This document shows positions 1 through 8,822 of a DNA stretch of 42,735 nt, in pieces; position 1 is the first letter of the stretch; the number at the start of each line of letters is the position of its first letter. The stretch comes from an uncultured Prevotella sp. GTDB taxonomy: Bacteria > Bacteroidota > Bacteroidia > Bacteroidales > Bacteroidaceae. The stretch lies in contig CAKMOD010000031.1 in assembly GCA_927910885.1 (NCBI GenBank), positions 1 to 42,735 on the forward strand, read 5' to 3'. The position numbers and the translations under genes were made by a program. Under the pieces are notes generated by a model, which was given only the letters and a program-made list of their open reading frames with translations, made no database searches and had not been told where the DNA came from.

Positions 1-202
1 AATAAAAAAAGATTTATTTCTCGATTTATAACACGAATTTTACCATTCTTGTAGAGCGTTGGTAGCACTTGTTTTTTTTATTATCATTTAAGAAAAAAAC
101 TTTACCTTTTCAAACCTTCTTTTGTGATAGAAAAAGCTTAAAAATAGTACTTTTTAGGTTGCTTGTAACTGTCCTATTATTAGATAGTTATATATGTGCG
201 TG

Positions 203-290
203 CAAAAAGGGTGCTTAGTATGGGTTCAAAAGGGCGTTAGTAACTCGCCAAAAGGGCATCTTTTGCAAGCCAAAAGGGCGTCTTTTCGAA
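203..290. repeat. Palindromic repeat array, CAAAAGGGCGT family
   Basis: Four copies of a CAAAAGGGC-like unit start at 203, 227, 249 and 271, so the spacing is 24, 22 and 22 bp. The third and fourth units are imperfect palindromes in which CAAAAG is followed, after GGCAT or GGCGT, by CTTTTG or CTTTTC. The first copy is degenerate and has an extra A. No protein-coding reading is evident. Function is unknown. A protein-binding array or a REP-like element are both possible. Confidence 0.75.
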
Positions 291-621
291 GGCAATTAAG
301 CATCAATTAAAATATGGTTTGTGAAAAAATAAGACAAAAGTGTAAGTCTTCAGTTTCTCTTTCGGGCGGAGAGTAAATACTGCGACACTTTTATTAGACT
401 TGGGAATATTCTTTTCATTACTTTTATACATCAAATTCGGAAGCTAAGTTAAATCTAATAAGTTGCGATTTTTAGTTCTGTCTAACCCTCTCTTCTTATC
501 ATAATGGATAAAAAGTAGGGCATTTGTACGATTTGTTTTACATTTTTTTGCACAAAGTCTATTTATATGCGCATTATTATAAGGTGCGTGTTTTAAAATA
601 CATTAAAATAGCAGTCATTCG

Positions 622-654
622 CTTGCGGTATTATTTTCCTTTTTATTATCTTTG
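622..654 (+). promoter_or_regulatory. Bacteroidetes-type promoter of ffh
   Basis: CTTG ending at 625 is separated by 21 bp from an exact TATCTTTG -7 element at 647-654. Transcription would begin near 660, giving a leader of about 35 nt before the ATG at 695. Both elements match the Bacteroidetes primary-sigma consensus. Confidence 0.75.
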
Positions 655-694
655 TAAGATAGAATAAGAATATATAAGTTTACGTTTAAAAGCA

Positions 695-2046
695 ATGTTT
701 GAAAATTTAAGTGATCGTCTTGAACGCTCCTTTAAGATTCTCAAGGGAGAGGGAAAGATTACAGAGATAAATGTAGCAGAAACCCTGAAGGACGTGCGCA
801 GAGCGCTTCTTGATGCCGATGTTAACTATAAAGTTGCAAAAACCTTTACTGATACTGTAAAGCAGAAAGCATTAGGCATGAACGTACTCACAGCTGTTAA
901 GCCTGGACAACTCATGGTTAAGATTGTACATGATGAGTTGGCAGATTTGATGGGTGGTGAGGCTGTCGGTCTGAATTTATCAGGTCGTCCTTCTATCATT
1001 CTTATGAGTGGTTTGCAAGGTTCTGGTAAGACAACATTCTCTGGTAAACTGGCAAACATGCTCAAGACAAAGGAGCATAAGAATCCTTTGTTGGTTGCTT
1101 GTGACGTTTATCGTCCTGCAGCTATCGACCAGTTGAAGGTTGTGGGCGAGCAGGTGGGTGTAGCTGTCTATAGCGAACCTGAGAACAAGAACGTGAATGA
1201 GATTGCTGATCACGCACTTGCTGAGGCAAAGGCAAAGGGTCACGATGTTGTCATCATCGATACCGCTGGTCGTCTGGCGTTGATGAGGAGATGATGAACG
1301 AGATTGAAAGTCTCAAGAATCATGTTCATCCTGATGAAACACTGTTTGTTGTTGACTCAATGACAGGTCAGGACGCAGTGAATACAGCCAAGGAGTTCAA
1401 TGACCGTTTAGATTTCAATGGCGTTGTTCTCACAAAGCTTGATGGTGATACACGTGGTGGTGCGGCATTGTCAATTCGTACTGTTGTTACAAAACCTATT
1501 AAGTTCATTGGTACGGGCGAGAAGATGGAGGCTATCGATGTGTTCCATCCAGGTCGTATGGCAGACCGTATCTTGGGTATGGGTGACGTTGTTTCGCTTG
1601 TTGAGCGTGCACAAGAGCAGTTTGACGAGGAAGAAGCAAAGCGTCTGCAAAAGAAGATTCAGAAAAACCAGTTTGATTTCAACGATTTCTATAATCAGAT
1701 ACAGCAAATCAAGAAGATGGGTAACTTAAAGGACCTCGCTTCTATGATTCCTGGAGTTGGCAAGGCTATTCGTGATGTCGATATCGACGATAATGCTTTC
1801 AAGGGTATTGAGGCTATTATCCAGAGTATGACACCGAAGGAACGCACAAATCCTGAATTGCTCAATAATTCTCGTCGTCAGCGTATTGCTAAGGGTTCTG
1901 GTACCAATATACAAGAGGTGAACCGACTCATTAAGCAGTTCGACCAGACTCGTAAAATGATGAAGATGGTTACTGGTTCGAAGATGGCTGGTATGATGAG
2001 CAAGATGAAGGGCATGCCGGGAATGCCAAATATGCCAAAGATGTAA
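695..2046 (+). CDS. ffh: Signal recognition particle protein Ffh, interrupted by a one-base frameshift
   Basis: Ffh is the SRP54 GTPase that binds signal sequences through its M domain and delivers ribosomes to FtsY. The N and G domains run from 695: P-loop GLQGSGKTT, DVYRPAAIDQL, then DTAGRL near residue 193. The frame then breaks and reading resumes from about 1282 to 2046, with TKLDGDTRGGAALS, the remaining G domain and a methionine-rich M domain ending GMPGMPNMPKM. At 1276-1282 the sequence GGCGTTG would restore the expected DTAGRLAVDEEMMNEI if it were GGCGGTTG, so one G is missing. The two parts total about 450 residues, the normal length. As seen, the gene would give a 199-residue fragment. 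Because ffh is essential, a sequencing or assembly error is more likely than a real mutation. folD follows after 32 bp. Confidence 0.95.
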
Positions 2047-2078
2047 AAGACACATATTTATCAAATAATATCATTACT

Positions 2079-2963
2079 ATGGAATATCAGTTAATAGACG
2101 GAAAGGCAACCGCAACTGCGATAAAGCAAGAGATTGCCAAAGAAGTGAAGGCTATTGTCGCCGAAGGGGGCAAACAACCCCATCTGGCTGCCGTTTTGGT
2201 GGGGCATGATGGGGGAAGTGAAACCTATGTAAAGAATAAGGTAATTGCCTGCGAACAGTGTGGGTTCAAGTCTACGCTCATTCGTTTTGAGGCTGATGTG
2301 ACAGAAGAAGAGCTTTTGGCTTGTGTGGATAAGCTGAACAAGGATGAGGACGTTGATGGCTTCATCGTTCAGCTCCCTTTGCCAAAGCATATTGACGAGC
2401 AGAAGATCATTATGGCTGTTGACTATCGCAAGGATGTGGATGGTTTCCATCCTATCAATGTGGGGCGTATGGCAATTGGTCTACCTTGCTTTATCTCTGC
2501 TACACCATTGGGTATTCTTACCTTGTTGCAGCATTATCATATAGAAACTTCTGGTAAGAAGTGTGTCATCTTAGGCCGAAGCAATATTGTTGGTAAGCCT
2601 ATGGCACAGTTGATGATGCAAAAACAGTATGGTGACTCTACAGTAACAGTATGTCACTCTCGTTCAAAGGATTTGAAGAAAGAGTGTCAGGAGGCAGATA
2701 TCATCATCGCAGCTATTGGCAGACCTGAATTTGTAACAGTTGATATGGTGAAGCCTGGAGCAGTGGTTATCGACGTCGGTACAACACGTGTTGAAGACGA
2801 AACACGCAAGGGCGGTTTCAGATTGTGTGGTGACGTGAAATTTGATGAGGTTGCTCCTCTCTGCTCTTTCATTACGCCTGTTCCAGGTGGTGTTGGTCCT
2901 ATGACCATCTGTTCACTAATGAAAAATACACTTGCTGCAGGCAAGAAAGAATACTATAAGTAG
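2079..2963 (+). CDS. folD: Bifunctional methylenetetrahydrofolate dehydrogenase/cyclohydrolase
   Basis: FolD interconverts 5,10-methylene-THF, 5,10-methenyl-THF and 10-formyl-THF in the cytoplasm, supplying one-carbon units for purines and formyl-Met. The 294-residue length is normal. Visible signatures are Tyr50 with catalytic Lys54 in YVKNK, the substrate-loop Asp in DVDGFHP (about 119-125), the cofactor-binding GRSNIVGKP near 166, and the family C-terminal motif PVPGGVGPMT near 268. It starts 32 bp after ffh, and its stop codon directly abuts the ATG of the small TPR gene, suggesting one transcript. The start has no SD, as is usual here. Confidence 0.97.
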   Translation: MEYQLIDGKATATAIKQEIAKEVKAIVAEGGKQPHLAAVLVGHDGGSETYVKNKVIACEQCGFKSTLIRFEADVTEEELLACVDKLNKDEDVDGFIVQLPLPKHIDEQKIIMAVDYRKDVDGFHPINVGRMAIGLPCFISATPLGILTLLQHYHIETSGKKCVILGRSNIVGKPMAQLMMQKQYGDSTVTVCHSRSKDLKKECQEADIIIAAIGRPEFVTVDMVKPGAVVIDVGTTRVEDETRKGGFRLCGDVKFDEVAPLCSFITPVPGGVGPMTICSLMKNTLAAGKKEYYK

Positions 2964-3143
2964 ATGACAGCAGAAGAATATTTCCAACGAGGTAATGAAT
3001 GCCGACAGAGAGGCGACTGGCAAGAAGCCTTAGCCAATTATATGGAGGCAATCGAGTTGGACCCTAATTCTCCAGCAGTAATCGCAAAAGAAATGGTGGA
3101 GAATATTCTTAACTTCTATAACAAGGATGCGTATAATCCTTAA
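2964..3143 (+). CDS. Small single-TPR protein (59 residues)
   Basis: The reading frame begins at the ATG immediately after the folD stop and encodes 59 residues starting MTAEEYFQRGNECRQRGDWQ and ending NKDAYNP. Residues 1-36 fit one TPR helix-turn-helix (YFQRGNECRQRGDWQEALANYMEAIELDPN is split here only by turn positions), followed by a helix and a short tail. It ends 12 bp before the ferredoxin-subunit gene. A tiny TPR protein before this oxidoreductase operon is, from memory, common in Bacteroidales. It may help assemble or tether the complex, but this is inference from position only. Confidence 0.85.
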   Translation: MTAEEYFQRGNECRQRGDWQEALANYMEAIELDPNSPAVIAKEMVENILNFYNKDAYNP

Positions 3144-3155
3144 AATACAAAAACT

Positions 3156-3389
3156 ATGAGCAAGATGAAAGGTGCCATTGTAGTAAACACAGATCGATGC
3201 AAAGGATGCCAGTTGTGTATCGTTGCGTGTCCGAAAGATGTTATTGCATTGGCTCAAAAAAAGGTAAATGTCCACGGCTATCCGTATATAGAGTCTGCAC
3301 GACCAGATGATTGCATCGGTTGCGCCGCTTGTGCTACGGTTTGTCCTGATGGCTGTATCACAGTCTATCGTAAAAAGGTGGAGGTATAA
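3156..3389 (+). CDS. 2-oxoacid:ferredoxin oxidoreductase, delta (2x[4Fe-4S]) subunit
   Basis: This 77-residue ferredoxin-like protein has two CxxCxxCxxxC clusters: Cys15/18/21/25 (CKGCQLCIVACP) and Cys53/56/59/63 (CIGCAACATVCP). Such subunits carry electrons from the TPP/Fe-S core of the four-subunit 2-oxoacid oxidoreductases to free ferredoxin. The alpha-subunit gene begins 3 bp after the stop, so the two are surely co-translated. Substrate specificity (2-oxoglutarate or branched-chain 2-oxoacids) cannot be read from this subunit. Confidence 0.93.
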   Translation: MSKMKGAIVVNTDRCKGCQLCIVACPKDVIALAQKKVNVHGYPYIESARPDDCIGCAACATVCPDGCITVYRKKVEV

Positions 3390-3391
3390 TT

Positions 3392-4477
3392 ATGGCAGAA
3401 CAAGATGTAAAACTAATGAAGGGCAACGAGGCTATCGCCCATGCAACTATTCGCTGCGGTGCTGATGGCTATTTTGGTTACCCTATCACTCCTCAGAGTG
3501 AGATAATTGAGACACTTTCAGCCTTAAAGCCTTGGGAGACAACTGGTATGGTTGTACTTCAGGCTGAGAGCGAGGTGGCTTCAATCAATATGATTTATGG
3601 TGGTGCTGGCGCTGGTAAGCGTGTGCTGACAAGTTCTTCATCACCTGGTGTAGCTTTGATGCAGGAGGGTATCAGCTATATGGCTGGTGCAGAACTTCCA
3701 GGCGTCTTTGTTAACGTTCAGCGCGGTGGTCCAGGTCTTGGAACTATCCAGCCAAGTCAGAGTGACTACTTCCAAGCAACACGTGGAGGTGGTAATGGCG
3801 ATTACAATGTGATTGTATTGGCGCCAAACTCAGTACAGGAGATGGCTGACTTTGTTGACTTGGCTTTCGAGTTAGCATTCAAGTATCGTAACCCTGCAAT
3901 GATTCTTTCTGACGGTGTGATTGGTCAGATGATGGAGAAGGTTGTACTTCCTCCACAGAAACCACGTCGCACAGAGGAGGAAATCCGCAAGGAGTGCCCT
4001 TGGGCTTCTATGGGTCGTACAGCTGATCGCAATCCTAATATCATTACTTCTTTGGAATTGAAACCAGAGATAATGGAAGAAAGAAACCTCCACTTACAGG
4101 AGAAGTATCGTCAGATTCGTGAGAACGAAGTACGCTTTGAGACACAGCAGTGCGAGGATGCAGACTATGTTATCGTTAGTTTTGGTAGTGCTGCACGTAT
4201 CGGCGAGAAAGCTGTTGAGTTAGCTCGTGAGGAAGGATTGAAGGTTGGTTTATTCCGTCCAATCACTTTGTGGCCTTTCCCAAGCAAGCAACTTGCAGAG
4301 CTTTGCAAGGATAAGAAGGGTGTGTTGGTAAGTGAAATCAATGCTGGTCAGATGGTACAGGATGTACGTTTGGCTATTAACGGAGCATTACCAGTAGAGC
4401 ACTTTGGCCGCTTAGGTGGTATTGTTCCTGACCCTGAAGAGATTGTCAATGCACTCAAGGAAAAGTTAGTAAAGTAA
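3392..4477 (+). CDS. vorB: 2-oxoacid:ferredoxin oxidoreductase, alpha subunit (VorB type)
   Basis: This 361-residue protein is the stand-alone alpha subunit. The N-terminal pyrimidine-binding TPP domain contains GYPITPQSEI (about 30) and the stretch QAESEVASINMIYGGAGAGKR with TPP-proximal Glu. The C-terminal transketolase-C-like domain begins near residue 245. The enzyme oxidatively decarboxylates a 2-oxoacid with CoA, reducing ferredoxin. Run in reverse, it carboxylates acyl-CoA in anaerobes. The unfused arrangement and length match the proteins usually called VorB (3-methyl-2-oxobutanoate). A 2-oxoglutarate role (KorA) is equally reasonable from sequence alone. It is co-transcribed with delta, beta and gamma genes. 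Confidence 0.92.
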   Translation: MAEQDVKLMKGNEAIAHATIRCGADGYFGYPITPQSEIIETLSALKPWETTGMVVLQAESEVASINMIYGGAGAGKRVLTSSSSPGVALMQEGISYMAGAELPGVFVNVQRGGPGLGTIQPSQSDYFQATRGGGNGDYNVIVLAPNSVQEMADFVDLAFELAFKYRNPAMILSDGVIGQMMEKVVLPPQKPRRTEEEIRKECPWASMGRTADRNPNIITSLELKPEIMEERNLHLQEKYRQIRENEVRFETQQCEDADYVIVSFGSAARIGEKAVELAREEGLKVGLFRPITLWPFPSKQLAELCKDKKGVLVSEINAGQMVQDVRLAINGALPVEHFGRLGGIVPDPEEIVNALKEKLVK

Positions 4478-4495
4478 GAAGGGAGGACGTATATT

Positions 4496-5263
4496 ATGAC
4501 AAATGATATCATTTCACCTGAGAATCTGGTGTATAAGAAGCCTACTTTGATGAACGATACGACAATGCACTATTGTCCAGGTTGTTCACATGGTGTGGTA
4601 CATAAGTTAGTTGCAGAGGTAATCGAAGACATGGGAATGAGTAATAAGGCGATTGGTGTATGCCCTGTAGGCTGTGCCGTATTTGCTTATCGCTATCTTG
4701 ATATCGACTGGCAGGAGGCTCCTCATGGTCGTGCTCCAGCTGTTGCAACGGGTATTAAGCGCCTTTGGGAAGATCGTTTGGTATTCACTTATCAGGGTGA
4801 TGGTGACCTTGCTTGTATTGGTACAGCAGAGACACTTCATGCTTTGAACCGTGGTGAGAACTTCACAATTATCTTTATTAATAATGCCATTTATGGTATG
4901 ACTGGTGGTCAGATGTCGCCTACAACACTTATGGGGCAGAAGACTGCAACTTGTCCATACGGTCGTGAGCCAGAATTGCATGGCTATAATCTGAACATTA
5001 CGGATTTGGCAAGTCGTCTGAAAGGAACCTGCTATGTAACTCGTCAGAGTGTTGACACCGTTGCTTCAATCAATAAAGCAAAGCGTGCAATGCGCAAGGC
5101 GTTTGAAGCAAGTATGCAAGGAAAGGGAAGCTCGTTAATTGAGATTGTTGCAACCTGTAATAGTGGTTGGAAGCTTACTCCTGTAAAGGCTAACGAGTGG
5201 ATGCGTGAGAATATGTTCCCTGAATATGAAAAGGGAGATTTGAAAGACACCACAGGTCTTTAA
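4496..5263 (+). CDS. 2-oxoacid:ferredoxin oxidoreductase, beta (TPP-binding) subunit
   Basis: This 255-residue subunit carries the diphosphate-binding half of the TPP site: GDGDLACIG (101-109) and the metal-ligand stretch ending in FINNAIYGMTGGQ (about 127-139). Cys27, Cys30 (YCPGCSHG) and Cys56 (GVCPVGC) fit the [4Fe-4S] ligands usual in this subunit. It forms the catalytic core with the alpha subunit encoded 18 bp upstream. The spacing contains GAAGGGAGGA, an unusually SD-like purine stretch for this genome. Confidence 0.94.
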   Translation: MTNDIISPENLVYKKPTLMNDTTMHYCPGCSHGVVHKLVAEVIEDMGMSNKAIGVCPVGCAVFAYRYLDIDWQEAPHGRAPAVATGIKRLWEDRLVFTYQGDGDLACIGTAETLHALNRGENFTIIFINNAIYGMTGGQMSPTTLMGQKTATCPYGREPELHGYNLNITDLASRLKGTCYVTRQSVDTVASINKAKRAMRKAFEASMQGKGSSLIEIVATCNSGWKLTPVKANEWMRENMFPEYEKGDLKDTTGL

Positions 5264-5291
5264 TTCTTCTCCCATATAAATAAGGTGTAAT

Positions 5292-5834
5292 ATGAAAAAA
5301 GAGATAATTATTAGTGGCTTCGGTGGTCAGGGGGTACTCTCTATGGGTAAGATTCTGGCTTATTCGGGACTAATGGAAGATAAGGAGATAACATGGATGC
5401 CAGCTTATGGTCCAGAGCAGCGTGGTGGTACAGCCAACGTTACTGTCATTGTAAGCGATGAACGTATCTCTTCTCCTATTCTCAGCAAGTATGATGTAGC
5501 GATTGTGTTGAACCAGCCTTCATTAGATAAGTTTGAGCCAAAGGTTAAACCAGGTGGTATGCTTATTTATGATGGTTATGGAGTCTTCAATCCTCCAACG
5601 CGTAAGGACATCACAGTCTATCGCATAAATGCTATGGATAAGGCTGCTGAGATGAAGAATGCTAAGGTATTTAATATGATTGTCTTAGGTGGTCTGCTCA
5701 AGGTTTGTCCTGTTGTCAGCACTGATGGACTCAAGAAGGCACTTTTCAAGAGTTTGCCAGAACGCCATCATAAACTCATTCCGCTGAATATGGAAGCAGT
5801 GGAGGAGGGTATGAAGATTATTGCTCAGCAGTAA
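5292..5834 (+). CDS. 2-oxoacid:ferredoxin oxidoreductase, gamma subunit
   Basis: This 180-residue protein of the pyruvate/ketoisovalerate oxidoreductase gamma family starts with the CoA-binding signature GFGGQGVLSMGKILA and continues with the conserved YGPEQRGGTANVTVIVS. It is the CoA-binding subunit of the four-gene enzyme. It is the last gene of the ffh-to-gamma series and is followed by a strong intrinsic terminator. Confidence 0.94.
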   Translation: MKKEIIISGFGGQGVLSMGKILAYSGLMEDKEITWMPAYGPEQRGGTANVTVIVSDERISSPILSKYDVAIVLNQPSLDKFEPKVKPGGMLIYDGYGVFNPPTRKDITVYRINAMDKAAEMKNAKVFNMIVLGGLLKVCPVVSTDGLKKALFKSLPERHHKLIPLNMEAVEEGMKIIAQQ

Positions 5835-5910
5835 TCAATCTCGCATTACTGTAGAAACTTCTATGGTAATGATGAAAGTGAACCTGATTTTTATAACTCT
5901 CTAATTTGTT

Positions 5911-5948
5911 AAAGGGACCTAAGCAGTGATGCTACGGGTCCCTTTTTT
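5911..5948 (+). terminator. Intrinsic terminator after the oxidoreductase operon
   Basis: AAAGGGACC (5911-5919) pairs with GGTCCCTTT (5937-5945) around a 17-nt loop, and the stem runs into TTTTTT. It lies 77 bp past the gamma-subunit stop. Confidence 0.85.
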
Positions 5949-5949
5949 C

Positions 5950-6528
5950 TTTGCTTATAGGTGTGATGGCATGTTATTCTATTTTAGTTCTATCCAGTAA
6001 ATATCTCCCACATAGTTTAATCATAAGTCGCTTGCTATAATATAATGAAGTATAAAGATTCTCTTTGACTATATTTATTCTATGTATTATAGCTCCGCAC
6101 GTATTGTGCTATTGCTCCGCACATGTTGTGTTGTAGGTCAACACTAATGGTGTTGAGCATTAATTAGCTTGCAATATAAAACAGAGGGAATTCTTATTTG
6201 TATTCATTGACAGTCGATGTAAGGTTCGTAACAAATAAGCCAACTTATATGATATGTTTACTTACGCTTACAAAAGACTATAGAGTGTTCTTCTTTTCCA
6301 AAGCTGTTCCTTAACGAGAGAGAATATGTAATTTAAGTTTTATAGGACAATAATAACTCTATAAATATTTAAGAAGAAAGCCCCTACAAGGCGCAGTTTT
6401 ACTTTATTTCCTTATTATTTTTTGTATTATAAAGATGAAAAAAATATAATCATTGTTCTTTATTTCCTCCTTAGTGGTTGGTTTTGCTCATTATATAGGG
6501 GGCTGTGCAGATTTTTCCCCTAAAAAAA
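5950..6528. other. Long intergenic region before ompA
   Basis: About 580 bp without a credible gene. It holds the 22-bp repeat array at 6093-6163 and an inverted repeat, CTTATTTGT (6193-6201) with ACAAATAAG (6231-6239), that can form a 9-bp stem. The rest is AT-rich DNA leading to the ompA promoter. Confidence 0.6.
6093..6163. repeat. 22-bp palindromic repeat array A
   Basis: Three units with register marks at 6096 (CGCAC), 6118 (CGCAC) and 6140 (AACAC) repeat at exactly 22 bp. Each unit is a small palindrome: CGCACGTATTGTGCT, CGCACATGTTGTGTT and AACACTAATGGTGTT. The array ends GAGCATTAA. The same family, with the same tail, occurs at 19348-19418 and, more degenerate, at 37937-38010. Confidence 0.85.
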
Positions 6529-6560
6529 TTTGGTTGTTTCATTATTTTTTTATTACTTTG
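6529..6560 (+). promoter_or_regulatory. Promoter of the OmpA-family gene
   Basis: TTTG (6529-6532) is followed after 20 bp by TTACTTTG (6553-6560), one mismatch from the TAnnTTTG -7 consensus. The predicted leader is about 55 nt, AT-rich and unstructured, as expected for a very highly expressed outer-membrane protein. Confidence 0.7.
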
Positions 6561-6620
6561 CACCGAGTTCAAAACATTGACATTATACATTTTACAAATA
6601 TTAATTAATTCAGAGAAACA

Positions 6621-7775
6621 ATGAAAAAGTTAGTTTTAATGTTAGCTGCAGCTTCTATGGCAGCATCTGTTTCTGCTCAGACTGTTGCAGAAAGCAAGAC
6701 ATTTGATAACATCTACGTTGGTATTAACGGTGGTGTTGCAACAAAGACAACTGGTCACAAGTGGTTGAGCGACCTCGATCCAAACGCTGGTATCCGTATC
6801 GGTCGTTACTTCACTCCAGTATTCGGTCTTGCTATTGAGGGTAACGCATACTTCTCAAACAAGCCTTGGGGTTCTACAGGTACAGTAGTTCGCGCTACTA
6901 ACGCAAGCTTGCTCGGTACTGTAAATCTTAGCAACTGGTTCGGTGGTTACAAGGGTGAGCCACGTACATTCGAGGTTAGCGCACTCTATGGTCTTGGTTG
7001 GATGCACGTATTCTCTAACAACCAGCTCTTCAAGGCTGCTACATCTGAGAATCGTAACCGTATGACTTCTAAGGCTGCTCTTGATTTCGCTTTCAACTTC
7101 GGTTCAGCAAAGCAGTTCCAGTTCTATGTAGAGCCTTCTATCAACTTCGCATTCTTGGGCCAGACTAACTCACACAACGTATCAGCAAGTCCAGCAGGTC
7201 CTGTTTTCACAGAGGTTCATGCAGACTATGGTTACAAGGCAACAGGTCAGGCAGGTCAGCCAGCTTACAACATCAACAACTCATTCGTTCAGTTGAATGC
7301 TGGTCTCGTTTACAAGTTTGCTAACTCTAACGGTACACACAACTTCACAATCGTTACTCCACGTGACCAGGCTGAGATCGATGCTCTGAACGCTCAGATC
7401 AACGAGCTCCGTAACCGTAAGCCACAGGTTGTTACTAAGGAGGTTGTTAAGGAAGTTGTTAAGGAAGTTCCTTCTGTTAAGGTTAAGGAGTTCACAGTTT
7501 CTGACCTCGTATTCGTAACATTCGCACAGGGTAAGTCAAACCTTACAAACGATGCTAAGAAGGCTCTTAACAACGTTCAGCAGGGTGTTCACGTTCAGGT
7601 TGTTGGTACAGCTTCTCCAGAGGGTTCTAAGGAGCTCAACGATCGTCTTTCACAGGCTCGTGCTGACGTAGTTGCTAACTACCTCAAGTCTCGCGGTGTA
7701 ATCGTTGATGAGGCTACTGGTAAGGGCGTACAGGGTACAACTTCTAACCGTCTCGCTGTTGTTTACGTAAAGTAA
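6621..7775 (+). CDS. OmpA/OprF-family outer-membrane porin
   Basis: A 384-residue precursor with a clear signal peptide (MKKLVLMLAAASMAASVSAQ, cleavage near residue 19). An N-terminal beta-barrel follows, with alternating aromatic strands such as GINGGVATKTTGHKW and FVQLNAGLVYKF. A short coiled or proline-containing linker near 245-285 includes a KEVVKEVVKEV repeat. The C-terminal OmpA peptidoglycan-binding domain (about 290-384) shows VGTASPEGSKELNDRLSQAR. Related Bacteroidales proteins (Pgm6/7 of Porphyromonas) anchor the outer membrane to peptidoglycan. Strong codon bias (CGT for Arg, GTT/GTA for Val, AAC for Asn) sets it apart from its neighbours and indicates very high expression. It has its own promoter and terminator, so it is monocistronic. 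Confidence 0.95.
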   Translation: MKKLVLMLAAASMAASVSAQTVAESKTFDNIYVGINGGVATKTTGHKWLSDLDPNAGIRIGRYFTPVFGLAIEGNAYFSNKPWGSTGTVVRATNASLLGTVNLSNWFGGYKGEPRTFEVSALYGLGWMHVFSNNQLFKAATSENRNRMTSKAALDFAFNFGSAKQFQFYVEPSINFAFLGQTNSHNVSASPAGPVFTEVHADYGYKATGQAGQPAYNINNSFVQLNAGLVYKFANSNGTHNFTIVTPRDQAEIDALNAQINELRNRKPQVVTKEVVKEVVKEVPSVKVKEFTVSDLVFVTFAQGKSNLTNDAKKALNNVQQGVHVQVVGTASPEGSKELNDRLSQARADVVANYLKSRGVIVDEATGKGVQGTTSNRLAVVYVK

Positions 7776-7822
7776 TCTAACCGAATAGGTTAAGAAGGTT
7801 TATCCTTCGAATAATAAATATT

Positions 7823-7856
7823 GGGGATGCATCTTTAAGGTGCATCCCCTTTTGTT
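7823..7856 (+). terminator. Intrinsic terminator of the OmpA-family gene
   Basis: GGGGATGCA (7823-7831) pairs with TGCATCCCC (7841-7849) around a short loop and is followed by TTTTGTTTGTTT. Confidence 0.9.
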
Positions 7857-8019
7857 TGTTTATATGTGAAGGTTTTTATAAAGAAACTATTAATAAGCGC
7901 AGCAGTAGTAGTTTAGTTTTCCCTGCTAATGATAGAATAATCTTGCTGATTCTCCGTTATATACAATGTAACAAGTGGTATAAGCACTTGGAATAACTTG
8001 ATAGTGTAAAAAGGGGTAT

Positions 8020-8784
8020 ATGGAAAAGTTATCAAAGATAGGAAGATATGAGTTTTTAGCGGAGCCGTTTCATTGCGACTTCTCTAATCAATTGTTTATG
8101 GGTCATTTAGGCAATCACATGCTGAATGCTGCAGATTTTCATAGTAACGATCGCGGTTATGGTATGTACTATCTCAATACTGTCAACAAGACGTGGGTGT
8201 TGAGTCGCTTGGCTATTGAGATGGAGGAAATGCCAAAGGCGTATGATAAGTTCTTTGTAGAGACTTGGGTCGATAGTGCTTTGAAATCATTTACAAGCCG
8301 TAACTTTAAGGTTGTCGGTGAGTCTGGCCATATTTATGGCTATGGCAAGAGTGTTTGGGCAATGATTGACCTTGACACACGTCAGCCTGTCGATATCCTT
8401 GCCGTTCGTGACGGTTTGATTAGCGAGTATATAGAAACTGAATATCCTTGTCCGATAGAGAAGTCTTCACGTGTTAAGATGTCAGCTGATGCCGTTTCTA
8501 TCCGTTCAATAGATACCTATTATAATGATGTAGATATCAATGGACATATTAACTCTGTCAAGTATATAGAGCATGTGTTAGATCTTTGGGATTTGTCTTG
8601 GTACAAGCAACACTGTATCAAGCGTTTTGAGATAGCATACGTGGCAGAATCTCATCAGGGCGATAAACTCCACTTCTATCGGGAGCAGCGAGAAACGGAG
8701 ACAGATTTTAATGTAAGAATAACGAAGCGTAATGTGGAAGGGAAAGAAACAGAAGTGTGTCGTTGTAGAGTACAATTTGTTTAA
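8020..8784 (+). CDS. Acyl-ACP thioesterase (FatA/FatB-like)
   Basis: This 254-residue double hotdog-fold thioesterase hydrolyses acyl-ACP to release free fatty acids in the cytoplasm. The N-terminal hotdog covers roughly 1-140. The second contains the catalytic stretch DVDINGHINSVKYIEH, with Asp172, Asn174 and His176 matching the D-x-N-x-H network of the plant FatB family. It lies alone between the OmpA gene and a convergent recQ. No strong promoter was identified in its 5' flank. Confidence 0.9.
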   Translation: MEKLSKIGRYEFLAEPFHCDFSNQLFMGHLGNHMLNAADFHSNDRGYGMYYLNTVNKTWVLSRLAIEMEEMPKAYDKFFVETWVDSALKSFTSRNFKVVGESGHIYGYGKSVWAMIDLDTRQPVDILAVRDGLISEYIETEYPCPIEKSSRVKMSADAVSIRSIDTYYNDVDINGHINSVKYIEHVLDLWDLSWYKQHCIKRFEIAYVAESHQGDKLHFYREQRETETDFNVRITKRNVEGKETEVCRCRVQFV

Positions 8785-8822
8785 GTAATCTCTACAATTT
8801 AAGATTTGCTGTCACTCTTATC

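Larger units (their letters stand above)
1..694. other. Non-coding region upstream of ffh
   Basis: AT-rich and without a convincing gene on either strand. It holds a palindromic repeat array (203-290) and a nested hairpin: AAAAGTGT at 336-343 can pair with ACACTTTT at 385-392, with a small CTCT/AGAG stem between them. That hairpin could be a terminator for a gene outside the window or a small structured RNA. The ffh promoter lies at the right end. Confidence 0.6.

Noticed and set aside
826..1243. Open frames antisense to ffh and similar shadow frames across the window
   Set aside because: They lie in other frames of strongly coding genes, have no promoter or homology pattern, and show unnatural composition.
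6093..6163. Possible CRISPR array (repeats at regular spacing)
   Set aside because: The units are contiguous with no unique spacers, the period is 22 bp, and no cas genes are nearby.
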